Below, piece after piece: positions 1 to 7,471 of a DNA stretch of 30,016 nt (the first letter of the stretch is position 1; each line of letters begins with the position of its first letter). The stretch is from Deinococcus aestuarii (GTDB lineage Bacteria; Deinococcota; Deinococci; Deinococcales; Deinococcaceae). Location: assembly GCF_018863415.1 (NCBI RefSeq), contig NZ_JAHKSN010000035.1, positions 1 to 30,016 on the forward strand, written 5' to 3'. Both the position numbers and the translations under genes were made by a program. The notes beneath the pieces were generated by a model. The model did not search any database. It saw only the letters and a program-made list of their open reading frames with translations, and was not told the DNA's origin.

Positions 1-57
1 CAGCAGGAAATGATACGTCTCGTCATCGACATCACTCGGGTACCCTTGTCGCACCAT
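1..57 (-). CDS. IS5-family transposase, N-terminal 19 residues (partial)
   Basis: The ATG at 57 opens a frame reading MVRQGYPSDVDDETYHFLL before the window ends. The (S/G)D(V/I)DD(E/D)T..F(L/V) pattern is the usual N-terminus of one IS5-family transposase group and matches the first residues of the transposase at 19166-19846. Only the N-terminus is present, so nothing can be said about the catalytic DDE residues or whether the copy is intact. Confidence 0.75.
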   Translation of the reverse strand, partial: MVRQGYPSDVDDETYHFLL

Positions 58-118
58 CCCCCATTCTGCTCACCACAGACCCTCTCCCCTCAACTTGGAA
101 CGCCTTTTACACAGCCTC
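1..118 (-). mobile_element. IS5-family insertion sequence, one end (runs off left edge)
   Basis: This is the 5' end of an IS element whose transposase reads leftward out of the window. Read on the minus strand, the outer end is GAGGCTGTGTAAAAGG starting at 118, directly flanked by TA at 119-120. That fits the short TA-type target duplication of the IS5 family (IS427/IS1031-like groups). A related copy at 19091-19908 has a similar end and the same CAGAATGG stretch just ahead of its transposase start. The other end lies outside the window. Confidence 0.7.
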
Positions 119-160
119 TAGCGGAAATGCCCCTTCCTCCCTCCAGCGGTCTCAAGTGCC

Positions 161-178
161 GTCTCCGCTTCTGGAGAC
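161..178 (-). terminator. Possible weak hairpin downstream of the sensor kinase
   Basis: GTCTCC and GGAGAC form a 6-bp perfect stem with a 6-nt loop, 118 nt past the stop of the minus-strand kinase. There is no U-tract. It could end that transcript, but the evidence is only the inverted repeat. The rest of 119-295 shows nothing recognisable. Confidence 0.25.
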
Positions 179-295
179 AGAACTCTGGGTTCCACAGACA
201 GTCAACTTATCTGCCCCCATTGCGCTTCGGCGCACCTTCCCTGACCGCTCCCCTGGGAGGTGTGAAACCGCAGCTCTTCCGGGCGGATGAGAATT

Positions 296-1513
296 TCAGA
301 ATCGTGGCCTTGCCCCGTGAAGCCCATCACCCTCAGCGAGGGGGTTCAGCGTGATCTGCACCCCCGCTCCAGTTTCGGTGTTGAACAGCCTCATCTCGCC
401 GCCGTGAGCTTCGATCAATGACTTCGAGATGGCTAGCCCCAGCCCACTTCCGCCGCGCCCACGTTCCCGGTCTGGGCCGCTGTAGAACCGTTCGAATGCC
501 CGGTTCAGGGCTTCGGCGGTGAACCCGGTGCCTGTGTTGTGAATCTCGATGTGGGCGGCCCCCGCTTCCACCTCAAGCTTGATCCGGACCGTGCCGTACG
601 GGCGGGTGTGGCGCAGCGCGTTGGTCAGCAGGTTATGGACGACCTGCTCCAACCGGCGCCGGTCGCCCGTCACCCTGACCGGTTCGGCACAGAGGTCCAG
701 GAGAAGCTGGGCGCCCTGTGTCTGGGCTGCCTTCAGGTGATCGGCGTGCAGACGGATCAGGACATCCTGCACCTCCACCGGGCCAAGGTCGAGCCGCAAT
801 TCGCCCGCCTCGGCCAGCGAAAGAAGTTGCAAATCCTCAATCAGTTTGGACAGCAGGTCGGTGTGGCCGATCAGTTTCTCCAGTTCCTGCGGGCTGGCGG
901 GCAACACGCCGTCACGCAGACCTTCCAGTCGCCCGCGCAGCACGGTGACCGGCGTGCGGAGTTCGTGGGCCGTGGCGGCCACGCCGTAGCGCCGTTCCCG
1001 TTCCAGCCGTTCCAGGGACGCGGCCATGAGGTTGAAGTCTCTCAGGAGCCTCGCCGTCTCATCGCTGCGGCGGTTCAGACTGCCGCCCAGCACGGCGCGG
1101 GCGGTGAAGTCCCCGGTCGTCAGCCGGTTCGCGGCGGCGGAGAGTTGCGTCAAAGGACGGGCGAAACGTCTGGCTGACCACCACGTGAGCAGGGACAGCA
1201 GGGTGAAGAGCAGCACCAGGGCGAACACGAACAGGGACCGGATCTCATCCACATTCAGGGTGGTCCCGGACAGCCGTCTGGCCTGTGCCAGCAGGGGGTC
1301 GAGTTGATCCGGGGGCAGCCGAAACTGGGCCGTCAGCAGCGCCCCGGTCTGTCGCTGCACCTCATCCATGAACGCCGACCAGGCGTAACTGAGGACGACG
1401 AACATGGTGAGAGAAGTCAGCAGCACCACCCCCAGCATGGTTTTGTAGAGGTCGGCGGCCAGGGAGTTCCAGCCGCGCCACACGGCCTGCCCGGGCGTGT
1501 CTGGCGGCTTCAT
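296..1513 (-). CDS. Sensor histidine kinase of two-component system 1
   Basis: This is a 405-aa membrane sensor kinase. Transmembrane helices lie at about 27-47 and 93-111 with a short extracytoplasmic loop between them, then a HAMP linker (about 112-170) and the HisKA domain with His183 in TAHELRTP. The HATPase domain has the N-box around NLLTNALRHT (294-303), a G1 box reading NTGTG (326-330) where D is more usual, an F-box FERFYS and a G2 box GRGGSGLGL. Its ATG at 1513 overlaps the regulator stop by 4 nt (ATGA), which fixes the start and shows translational coupling. The same reading frame stays open far upstream, but that part lies inside the regulator gene and is not coding. The signal sensed cannot be told; BaeS-like kinases have the same layout. 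Confidence 0.9.
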   Translation of the reverse strand: MKPPDTPGQAVWRGWNSLAADLYKTMLGVVLLTSLTMFVVLSYAWSAFMDEVQRQTGALLTAQFRLPPDQLDPLLAQARRLSGTTLNVDEIRSLFVFALVLLFTLLSLLTWWSARRFARPLTQLSAAANRLTTGDFTARAVLGGSLNRRSDETARLLRDFNLMAASLERLERERRYGVAATAHELRTPVTVLRGRLEGLRDGVLPASPQELEKLIGHTDLLSKLIEDLQLLSLAEAGELRLDLGPVEVQDVLIRLHADHLKAAQTQGAQLLLDLCAEPVRVTGDRRRLEQVVHNLLTNALRHTRPYGTVRIKLEVEAGAAHIEIHNTGTGFTAEALNRAFERFYSGPDRERGRGGSGLGLAISKSLIEAHGGEMRLFNTETGAGVQITLNPLAEGDGLHGARPRF

Positions 1514-2190
1514 TCGTCCGCCAGTCGGAAGCCCACGCCGCGCACGGTCTGAATGAGGCCCGGCTGACCCGCTTCCTCCAGTTTCCGGCGCAGGTTCCAC
1601 AGATGGGTGTCGATCACCCGTTCCAGCGCGTCCGACTCGGGCAGGGCCACCTCCAGCAGTTCCGCACGGGAACAGACCCGGCCCCGGTGCCGCAGCAGGT
1701 GTTCGAGCAGGCGGTACTCGGTCATGGTCACGTCGAGGCGGTGCCCAGCCACCCGAACCCGCACGGCCAGCGGATCGAGTTCCAGCCCCGCAAAACGGAG
1801 CGGTTGCCCCTCTGTCTGCGTTCCGGCGCGGCGCAGCACGGCCCCCACGCGGGCGACCACCTCCAACGGGCTGAAGGGCTTGACCACGTAATCGTCCGCG
1901 CCCATCCTGAGGCCCAGGAGTTTGTCCAGGTCTTCCGCGAACGCCGTGACCATGATGACGGGCGTCCCCGCCGTCTCCCGGATGCGCCGCAGCACCTCGA
2001 AGCCGTCGAATTCGGGCAGATTGACATCCAGCAACACCAGGTCCGGCCGGGCCGCGCGGTGCAGGTTCACGGCCCCTGAGCCGGTGCTGGCACGCTCGGT
2101 GCGGAACCCCTCGCGGCGCAGATACACCTCCAGCACTTCGGCAATGTCTGGCTCGTCCTCCACGATCAGCACGAGTTGGCCCGGGTTCAC
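1510..2190 (-). CDS. OmpR/PhoB-family response regulator of two-component system 1
   Basis: This is a DNA-binding response regulator of about 226 aa. The receiver domain starts at LVLIVEDEPD and carries phospho-acceptor Asp55 (VLLDVNLPE) and the switch Lys104 (VVKPFSP). A winged-helix effector domain of OmpR/PhoB type covers about 130-226 (TMTEYRLLEHLLRH...RVIDTHLWNLRRKL...VRGVGFRL). I chose the GTG at 2190: it is about seven residues before the first receiver strand and sits 7 nt behind a TACACT box, the layout of a leaderless message. An ATG at 2223 would add 11 residues. It phosphorelays with the overlapping kinase; its targets are unknown. Confidence 0.88.
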   Translation of the reverse strand: MNPGQLVLIVEDEPDIAEVLEVYLRREGFRTERASTGSGAVNLHRAARPDLVLLDVNLPEFDGFEVLRRIRETAGTPVIMVTAFAEDLDKLLGLRMGADDYVVKPFSPLEVVARVGAVLRRAGTQTEGQPLRFAGLELDPLAVRVRVAGHRLDVTMTEYRLLEHLLRHRGRVCSRAELLEVALPESDALERVIDTHLWNLRRKLEEAGQPGLIQTVRGVGFRLADE

Positions 2191-2197
2191 GCCTTCC

Positions 2198-2203
2198 AGT
2201 GTA
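2198..2203 (-). promoter_or_regulatory. Candidate -10 box (TACACT) for the first two-component operon
   Basis: TACACT on the minus strand fits TAnnnT and ends 7 nt before the GTG chosen as the regulator start. This spacing is typical of leaderless genes in Deinococcus. No good -35 box is visible, so the call rests on position only. Confidence 0.35.
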
Positions 2204-2348
2204 GGCACCCTTGCCAAGACCATGCCCGGGGCGTGTCGAGAAACCTTGTCCTTTTCCCGAACGCGTCTTGTGGGTCGCCGCACACACTCCATGCAGGGCT
2301 GCACGTCGCTGCCCAGGGAGTGAGCCTTACCGAACGAAGGAGCAGAAC

Positions 2349-2816
2349 ATGACACGACCTGTCCCCATCCACAGCGCCCCCGAGGACCCGCCGATCCCCG
2401 TGCAGGTCAAGCTCGCCGCCGCATGGACCAGCTTCATGTTCCTCTACGTCTATGTCGACATCTTAAATTTCTACAAGCCTGGCGTCGTCAAAGGCATCCT
2501 GGACGGCCTCGTCTGGAAGTTCGACATCAGCTCGACGTTGTTGACCCTTTTCCTCGTGTCCGTCTCGATCCCGGCCATGATGGTGTGGCTCTCCATGACG
2601 CTGCCCGCCCGGGTGAACCGCGCCACGAACCTCGTCGTTGCGTCGCTCCTCATCCCCTACTCGCTGTTCAACGCGGCAGGGGCGACCTGGGAGTGGGCCG
2701 CCTTTTACGGCCTCTCCATCGGACTCGAGGTGCTGCTCCTGGCCTTCATCCTGCGCTCTGCCTGGACCTGGCGCCGAACGCGCAAAGGCGCTGCGGAGGT
2801 CGCGACGGCAGCTTGA
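2349..2816 (+). CDS. DUF6326-like four-helix membrane protein
   Basis: This is a 155-aa integral membrane protein with four predicted helices (about 24-42, 59-82, 93-112 and 116-138) and a basic C-terminal tail. The opening VQVKLAAAWTSFMFLYVYVDIL followed by a short loop and a second hydrophobic hairpin resembles the DUF6326 family, whose function is not known. The start is fixed by a strong AAGGAG ribosome site at 2337-2342. Longer upstream frames overlap the divergent regulator and are not needed. It stands alone on the plus strand, divergent from two-component system 1, and could be a target of that system; this is inference from position. Confidence 0.75.
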   Translation: MTRPVPIHSAPEDPPIPVQVKLAAAWTSFMFLYVYVDILNFYKPGVVKGILDGLVWKFDISSTLLTLFLVSVSIPAMMVWLSMTLPARVNRATNLVVASLLIPYSLFNAAGATWEWAAFYGLSIGLEVLLLAFILRSAWTWRRTRKGAAEVATAA

Positions 2817-2875
2817 CGCCCTCCTCCATCTTCGTGAATTCGGTGGACGAGGTGGCGGGCGGCGCGCCCCCATCG

Positions 2876-2970
2876 GACCTCCTGCGTAAGTCGTCAGCCA
2901 AGCTGGCCGGGTGGGTCACGAGCGACTGGACCGGACGCTGAGGATGAACCGCCAGCAGTTCAAGCATTGA
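2876..2970 (+). mobile_element. Degenerate solo end of an IS5-type element with dead transposase start
   Basis: About 90 bp (2876-2965) align without gaps to the start of the element at 29898, with 14 mismatches by eye. Shared features are the outer end GACCTCCTGCG, the block CACGAGCGACTGGACCGG and the transposase start MNRQQFK. Here the transposase reads only MNRQQFKH and stops at 2970, because homology ends at about 2965. The rest of the element is gone, so this is a relic left by deletion. Confidence 0.7.
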
Positions 2971-3053
2971 CGGTGGAGCCGAACTGCCGGGAATGGTTCT
3001 GCTGTGGTGCTGCCCGGGGCCGGCACCCGCGGTGACAGCACGGCGCGCGTGGC

Positions 3054-3539
3054 TCAGCGGAACTTGAAGGTGGCGAGGTGCGGAAGGCCGTCGGCGAGCA
3101 CCACGTTGAGCTGGCGGCACGTCCCGGCCCAACTCCGGTCGGTCTTCCAGATAGAGCTGTAGGTGTCGCTCGCCGCGTCGTAGCTCAGGCTGCTTCCCCC
3201 GGCGGTGACCGTCTGCTCGATCTCGTCGGCCGGAGCACTGCCGTCGCACGGCACGGCGCTCACTCGGGGCGAGCCCGCCGCCAGGATGTTCAGGCCCCGG
3301 TTGCCACCCAAGCCGAACTTGACCGGGACGACGCTCCCCGCCTTGACCGTGTTCGCCGTCGGCAGGTTGTCCACGGGCTGGAGAAAGCCCCGGAAGGGAT
3401 AGGCGACGGTGTGCCGCACGGTGACCGGGGTGGCCGCGTTCCCGGCCCTGTCGGTCGCGTCGACCGTGAAGGTCTTGGGCCCCACCGAGGCGGTGTCGAT
3501 GGCGGCACCGCTCGCCACGGACGCTGTGCGTTTCCGGGC
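3054..3539 (-). pseudogene. C-terminal fragment of a PxKF-type secreted or surface protein
   Basis: The minus strand encodes about 160 residues resembling the tail of an extracellular Ig-like repeat protein. It has TKTFTV-like text (GPKTFTVDATDRAGN), a second repeat edge and the PVKFGLGGNRG motif after GSVVP that names PxKF domains, then a short cysteine-bearing segment ending ATFKFR and a stop at 3054. Upstream it runs without a start codon of its own into an IS982 fragment on the other strand, the junction being about 3530-3540. The open frame continues to 3869, but that stretch is the antisense of the transposase. The N-terminal part of the gene is missing, so this is a broken gene. Confidence 0.7.
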
Positions 3540-3941
3540 GCCCGGTGGGGCTATGGAACCCAGGGGGACTTCTACGGCTACAAATTGCATGCGTGGGTGA
3601 CAGGAGGCGGAAAGATTGTCCAATACGCCCTCCGGCCCGCCAACCTTCACGACCTGACCGTCGGCTTTGAGCTGAATCAAAGGTGGCTGGAGTTCGGTGG
3701 CCCCAGGGTCATCAGAGACAAGGGCTATGCTGCGCTGGGCTTTGTCTTTCCACCGAAGAAGAACACGCGCGACGACTTGGGGTGGCGGGTCTCCCGCCAC
3801 CCCAAACTCCGCAAACGCATCGAAACGGTTTTCCCCCAACTCGTCGCGGGGCAGATTCGCTCCGTTCAAGCCAAAACGCTGGCAGGCTTACGGCTCCGCG
3901 TCGCGCTGGCCGTCCTCGCCCACAACCTCACCGGGCCCTAA
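3540..3941 (+). pseudogene. IS982-family transposase, C-terminal fragment
   Basis: About 133 residues match the C-terminal half of IS982-type transposases: ARWGYGTQGDFYGYKLHAW, then RPANLHDLTVGFELNQR, IRDKGYAALG with the second catalytic Asp, and RKRIETVFPQLV with the catalytic Glu, ending RLRVALAVLAHNLTGP and a stop. The N-terminal third, including the first catalytic Asp, is missing. The frame stays open into the upstream DNA only by chance, where it runs antisense to the PxKF gene. It cannot encode a working transposase. Confidence 0.85.
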
Positions 3942-3983
3942 ACGGCGTTCATAACCTCGGCAGGCGCTAAACGGCGTTTATAG
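3938..3983 (+). repeat. Repeated near-palindromic end of the IS982 fragment
   Basis: CTAAACGGCGTTyATA occurs twice, at about 3938-3953 and 3967-3982. The second copy holds TAAACGGCGTTTA, palindromic except for its central base. It follows the transposase stop directly and is probably the right terminal region of the IS982 element. No matching left end was found. Confidence 0.45.
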
Positions 3984-4019
3984 GCTTCTAAAGCTCTAGA
4001 AATAGAGAAATCTTGGCTG

Positions 4020-4136
4020 ATGTTAACCAAGCCGTCTCACCCTGACCGGGTGGGACACCCGGGCGAGGATTTCCGGGTCATCGCCGAGCGGCGGCTGAAG
4101 GAGATCCATGCCGCGTACCACAACCTCATGGGGTGA
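4020..4136 (+). pseudogene. J-domain (DnaJ-like) C-terminal fragment
   Basis: A 38-residue frame reads MLTKPSHPDRVGHPGEDF and then RVIAERRLKEIHAAYHNLMG. The HPDR motif followed by a helix with AERRLKEIHAAY is the second half of a C-terminal J-domain, the Hsp70-stimulating module. Helices I and II that should precede HPD are absent; the DNA before it is the IS982 end and AT-rich sequence. It is therefore a truncated remnant, probably cut by the IS event next to it. The ATG at 4020 is only the first available one. Confidence 0.6.
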
Positions 4137-4230
4137 TCTCGACCGGACGAGCTTGACCGCGCTGAACCGTTCCACCGGGGGAGGGGCAAGGATTCCACGT
4201 CGTGTTCACCTCCATACCTAGGCTGAGAGC

Positions 4231-5340
4231 ATGAACAGAGCCTCCGTGTTGTCCGCCCTGCTGCTCGCCGCACTCGCGCATGCCCAGCAGGTGGGGCGCG
4301 AGGACATCACCTTGAATTTCGGTGACTTCCAGAGCAAGGCCCAGTGGACGTATCCGGGCAGCACGACCAGGAAGCTTCCTGCCGTGTTGCTCATCCCGGG
4401 CTCCACGCCTGCCGATATGGACTTTCATGTGTATGGTGCGGACGGCACCCTGAAGTCCAGCATCTTCAAGGACCTCGCCAGCGGTCTTGCCACACGGGGG
4501 ATCGCGACGCTGCGCTACAACAAGCACTACGTCAGCGGCCCGCGGCAGGTGGACGCCCAGAAGTTCTACACCCAGGCCGACCTGGGCATGTTCCTGCGCG
4601 ACGCCGAGACGGCCCTCCAGGCCATGGAGCAGAATCCGCGCGTGGATCCACGGCGGGTCTTCGTCTACGGCTGGAGCGAGGGCAGCACCGTCGCTGCCGC
4701 GCTCGCCGCGCGTCACCCCGAACTGGCCGGTCTGATTCTTCAGGGGCCGGTCGTGCTCCCGTGGCGCCAACTCTTCGAGGCGCAGTTCAACGAGGTGCAG
4801 TTGCCCCACCTGCGCTCGGTCGTGGGCGACGCACTGACGAATGACAACCTCCCCCAGGTGCTCGCCGGTAAGGGCGGCCTCGTCGCCAAGAGCGTCGGGG
4901 CGTACTTCGCCGACCCGGTGCAGGCTCAGCAGGGCAAGTTCGTCGTCAACTCCGCCCTCGATGCGAACAGGAACGGCCGGCTGGAAGTGGATGCCGAGAT
5001 CGTGCCCGGGTTCCGGGCGGTGCTGGACTCCGCCTTCAGGCCGCAGGGCTTTTTCAGCATCTACTCGCCGAACCGCGCCCTGCCGACCGTCACCGCACAG
5101 GTGCAACAGCTCAAGCTGCCGGTGCTGGTGCTCCAGGGACGCAACGACGCGAACACCCCCGTGAGCCATCTGGAGACGCTCGAGACTGCCTTCCGGAAGG
5201 CGGGCACGCGGGCCACCGTCAAGGTCTATCCCGGGCTGGGCCACACGCTCGGTCCGGCGGCCAGCGTGATCGACGACGATTTCCGGCCTATCGCGGAGCA
5301 GCCCATGCAGGACGCGGCCGACTGGATCGGGGCGCATTGA
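4231..5340 (+). CDS. Secreted alpha/beta hydrolase
   Basis: This is a 369-aa exported serine hydrolase. Residues 1-18 form a signal peptide ending AHA, so it acts outside the cytoplasmic membrane. The fold starts at LPAVLLIPGS (49-58). The nucleophile elbow is GWSEGS with Ser149, the acid is probably Asp306 (LQGRNDANTP) and the base His338 (GLGHTLG). Such proteins are usually annotated as esterases or dienelactone-hydrolase-like; the substrate is unknown. The cap region carries DANRNGRLEVD (244-254), which resembles a calcium-binding EF-hand or dockerin loop. It stands alone on the plus strand, convergent with the export operon and separated from it by a strong hairpin. No clear Shine-Dalgarno is seen before the ATG; this start gives a complete signal peptide. 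Confidence 0.88.
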   Translation: MNRASVLSALLLAALAHAQQVGREDITLNFGDFQSKAQWTYPGSTTRKLPAVLLIPGSTPADMDFHVYGADGTLKSSIFKDLASGLATRGIATLRYNKHYVSGPRQVDAQKFYTQADLGMFLRDAETALQAMEQNPRVDPRRVFVYGWSEGSTVAAALAARHPELAGLILQGPVVLPWRQLFEAQFNEVQLPHLRSVVGDALTNDNLPQVLAGKGGLVAKSVGAYFADPVQAQQGKFVVNSALDANRNGRLEVDAEIVPGFRAVLDSAFRPQGFFSIYSPNRALPTVTAQVQQLKLPVLVLQGRNDANTPVSHLETLETAFRKAGTRATVKVYPGLGHTLGPAASVIDDDFRPIAEQPMQDAADWIGAH

Positions 5341-5426
5341 GAAACCCCGGTCCGGTGCCTCCCGGCGGCCTGGCGACTGTGCCGCATGCCGGCGGGACAT
5401 GGGCTGCGCACCCACGGGAAGGGCAC

Positions 5427-5455
5427 AACAGCGGCGCGCCCCGGGGCGCGCTGTT
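5427..5455. terminator. Strong GC hairpin between convergent genes
   Basis: AACAGC and GCTGTT flank a perfect 18-bp palindrome core (GCGCGCCCCGGGGCGCGC at 5434-5451), with a small internal bulge. It lies between the hydrolase stop (5340) and the ABC permease stop (5538), which face each other, so it can act as a two-way terminator. A T-run is lacking. Confidence 0.6.
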
Positions 5456-5537
5456 CAGGCCGCAGGCGTCCTGCCTTCACCTCGGCAGGAATGAAGGGGG
5501 CGGGGAGAGTCGGGCGCCGTGGAGATGACGGCGGCGC

Positions 5538-6746
5538 TCACTCGAAACGCAAACACTCGATAGGGTCCAGGGCGGCGGCCCGCGACGCCGGCAGCACGCC
5601 GAACAGCAGACCGATCACCACGCTCACCCCGAACGGGATCAGCAGCGTGAACCAGCCCACGTGGAACGCCGCCTGCACCGGCAACAGCGCCGTCACGCCC
5701 CACAACAGGGCCAGGGCAAGCAGGCTCCCCAGGCCGCCCCCGACGCCCGTCAGCAGCAACGCCTCCAGCAGGAACATGGCGTTGATCGTCTCCCGGTGCG
5801 CGCCCAACGCGACCAGCAGGCCGATGTCACGCAGACGCTCGTTCACGGACACCAACATCATGTTCATGATGCCGATGCCTGCCACAAGCAGGGACAGGCC
5901 GCCGACCGTGGCCAGCACGACCGTCACGATGCCGGTGACGGTATCGATCACGTTCGCGAACAGGTCGGTGGACTGGACGGTGAACTTGCCGTCCTCGTGG
6001 TTCCCCGCGAGAAGCTGCTCGATCTTCCGGGAGACGCCGGCCATGCCGACCTGATCGTCAACGATGACCTGCACGACGTCGAAGGTGCCTTCGGCCTGGC
6101 TGTTCGACCGCTGCCAGAGAAAGGCGTTGGGCACGACCACCTGTGGCGTGCTCATGGCGCTGAAGAGCCCCGGTAGCGGCTCCAGCACGCCGACGATGGT
6201 CACCTCGGTCTTGACCCCGTTCTGAAAGGCGAGGACGACCGTCCGTCCGACGGGGTCACGCTCGCCGAACAGGTCCCTGGCGGCGCGGGCATTGAGCACG
6301 CCGACGGGGGCACCGTTGTCTGCCTCGAAGGCGTTGAAATACCGCCCGGTCTGGACACGGGTGGTCGCGTCGATGCGGGGAACGTCGCCGACGGAGCTGG
6401 TCACGGTGATGGTGACGGGCTGACCCCGGCCATTGTCGTACTGGGCGAACGAAAAGTTTTGCGGGAGGGGGTGTGCGCCGTACACGCCCCCGATCAGCTC
6501 GGCGTCGGCGCTGGTCAGGCGGTCGGCGCCCACGCCGCGGTTCGTGTTGCTGGGCTGTACGAGGATGGATCGCCCCGTCACCTGCCGCAACTGTCCGACG
6601 ATGGTGCCGCGCGCGATGTCGCTCACCCCCAGCATCACGGTGATGGCGAAGGTGCCGATGACGATGCCCAGCAGGGACAGCACGGCCCGCAGCCGGTTGC
6701 GGGCCAGCGATTCGGCGGCGAAGCTGATCAAGTCGCGCGGGGTCAC
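5538..6746 (-). CDS. MacB-like ABC transporter permease (last gene of the peptide operon)
   Basis: This is a 402-aa permease of the MacB/FtsX type. An N-terminal helix follows the typical ARNRLRAVLSLLGIVIGTFAI (about 15-35), then a large extracytoplasmic domain of about 220 residues, then three C-terminal helices including LSLLVAGIGIMNMMLVSVNER and the GALPASRAAALDPIECLR-like end. Start choice: GTG at 6746, preceded by GAGGAGG at the right distance and overlapping the ATPase stop by 4 nt (GTGA). Upstream open frame belongs to the ATPase gene in another frame. With the ATPase and the HlyD-like adaptor it should form a tripartite exporter, here most likely for the peptides encoded at the head of the operon. 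Confidence 0.9.
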   Translation of the reverse strand: MTPRDLISFAAESLARNRLRAVLSLLGIVIGTFAITVMLGVSDIARGTIVGQLRQVTGRSILVQPSNTNRGVGADRLTSADAELIGGVYGAHPLPQNFSFAQYDNGRGQPVTITVTSSVGDVPRIDATTRVQTGRYFNAFEADNGAPVGVLNARAARDLFGERDPVGRTVVLAFQNGVKTEVTIVGVLEPLPGLFSAMSTPQVVVPNAFLWQRSNSQAEGTFDVVQVIVDDQVGMAGVSRKIEQLLAGNHEDGKFTVQSTDLFANVIDTVTGIVTVVLATVGGLSLLVAGIGIMNMMLVSVNERLRDIGLLVALGAHRETINAMFLLEALLLTGVGGGLGSLLALALLWGVTALLPVQAAFHVGWFTLLIPFGVSVVIGLLFGVLPASRAAALDPIECLRFE

Positions 6747-7471
6747 GCACTCCTCCTCACGGCCGGGGTTCCCGGCAGAGCCTGGGTGAACACCTCTCCG
6801 TCCCGGAGCCGGATGCAGGACCCCGCCGCGCGCGCCACGCGTTCGTCGTGGGTAATCACGACGACGGTGGTGCCCTGCGCGTTCGCCTCCGCGAACAGGG
6901 TCAGCACGTCCTCGGTGGCGGCCGGATCGAGGTTGCCGGTCGGTTCGTCCGCCAGGATCAGGCGCGGCTCTTGCAGCAGGGAACGCGCGATGGCCACCCG
7001 CTGCTTTTGGCCGCCGGACAGCTGATGCGGATGATGGTGCGCGCGTGACGCCAGCCCGACCCGCTCCAGCACCAGCATGGCGCGCGCCTCGCGCTCGCGC
7101 CTGGTCACGCCGCGCAGCCGCAGCGCCAGGGTCGCGTTCTCCAGGACCGTCAGGCCGGGAAGCAGGACGAACGCCTGAAAGATGAAGCCGATGTCGCGGT
7201 TGCGGTGTGCGGCGCGTTGCACCTCGCTCAGGTGCGTCACGTCCGCGCCGTCGAAGTGGTACGAGCCCCCGCTGGGCGCGTCGAGCAGACCCATGATGTG
7301 CATCAGGGTGGACTTGCCGCACCCGCTGGCCCCCACGATGGCGACGTACTCGCCCGCGCGCACGTCGAGGTCGATGGCCTTGAGCACGTTGGAGGGTGTG
7401 CCCGCGACTGCGGGGTACGACTTTTCGAGGTGTCGCATGCGGATCATCGGGGGGGGAGCGCCGTCAGTCAT
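6743..7471 (-). CDS. MacB/LolD-like ABC transporter ATPase
   Basis: This is a 242-aa nucleotide-binding subunit with Walker A GASGCGKST (47-55), Q-loop FIFQAF, signature LSGGQKQR (151-158), Walker B LILADEPTGNLD (171-182) and H-loop His208 (VITHDE). The sequence is of the MacB/LolD/FtsE class that drives mechanotransmission permeases. The ATG at 7471 overlaps the HlyD-like stop by 8 nt and its stop overlaps the permease start, so the three genes are translationally coupled. It powers the adjacent permease. Confidence 0.93.
   Translation of the reverse strand: MTDGAPPPMIRMRHLEKSYPAVAGTPSNVLKAIDLDVRAGEYVAIVGASGCGKSTLMHIMGLLDAPSGGSYHFDGADVTHLSEVQRAAHRNRDIGFIFQAFVLLPGLTVLENATLALRLRGVTRREREARAMLVLERVGLASRAHHHPHQLSGGQKQRVAIARSLLQEPRLILADEPTGNLDPAATEDVLTLFAEANAQGTTVVVITHDERVARAAGSCIRLRDGEVFTQALPGTPAVRRSA

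Noticed and set aside
10..354. Plus-strand open frame over the left IS end and kinase tail
   Set aside because: It crosses the IS boundary at 118 and runs antisense to the kinase 3' end; no ribosome site and no recognisable protein.
1514..2287. Upstream extension of the kinase frame
   Set aside because: This part lies inside the regulator gene in another frame, has Arg/Gly/Pro-rich shadow composition, and the ATGA overlap at 1510-1513 gives a natural start.
3078..3539. N-terminal part of a plus-strand frame leading into the IS982 fragment
   Set aside because: It is antisense to the PxKF fragment and does not resemble IS982 N-termini; only the part from about 3540 is genuine transposase.
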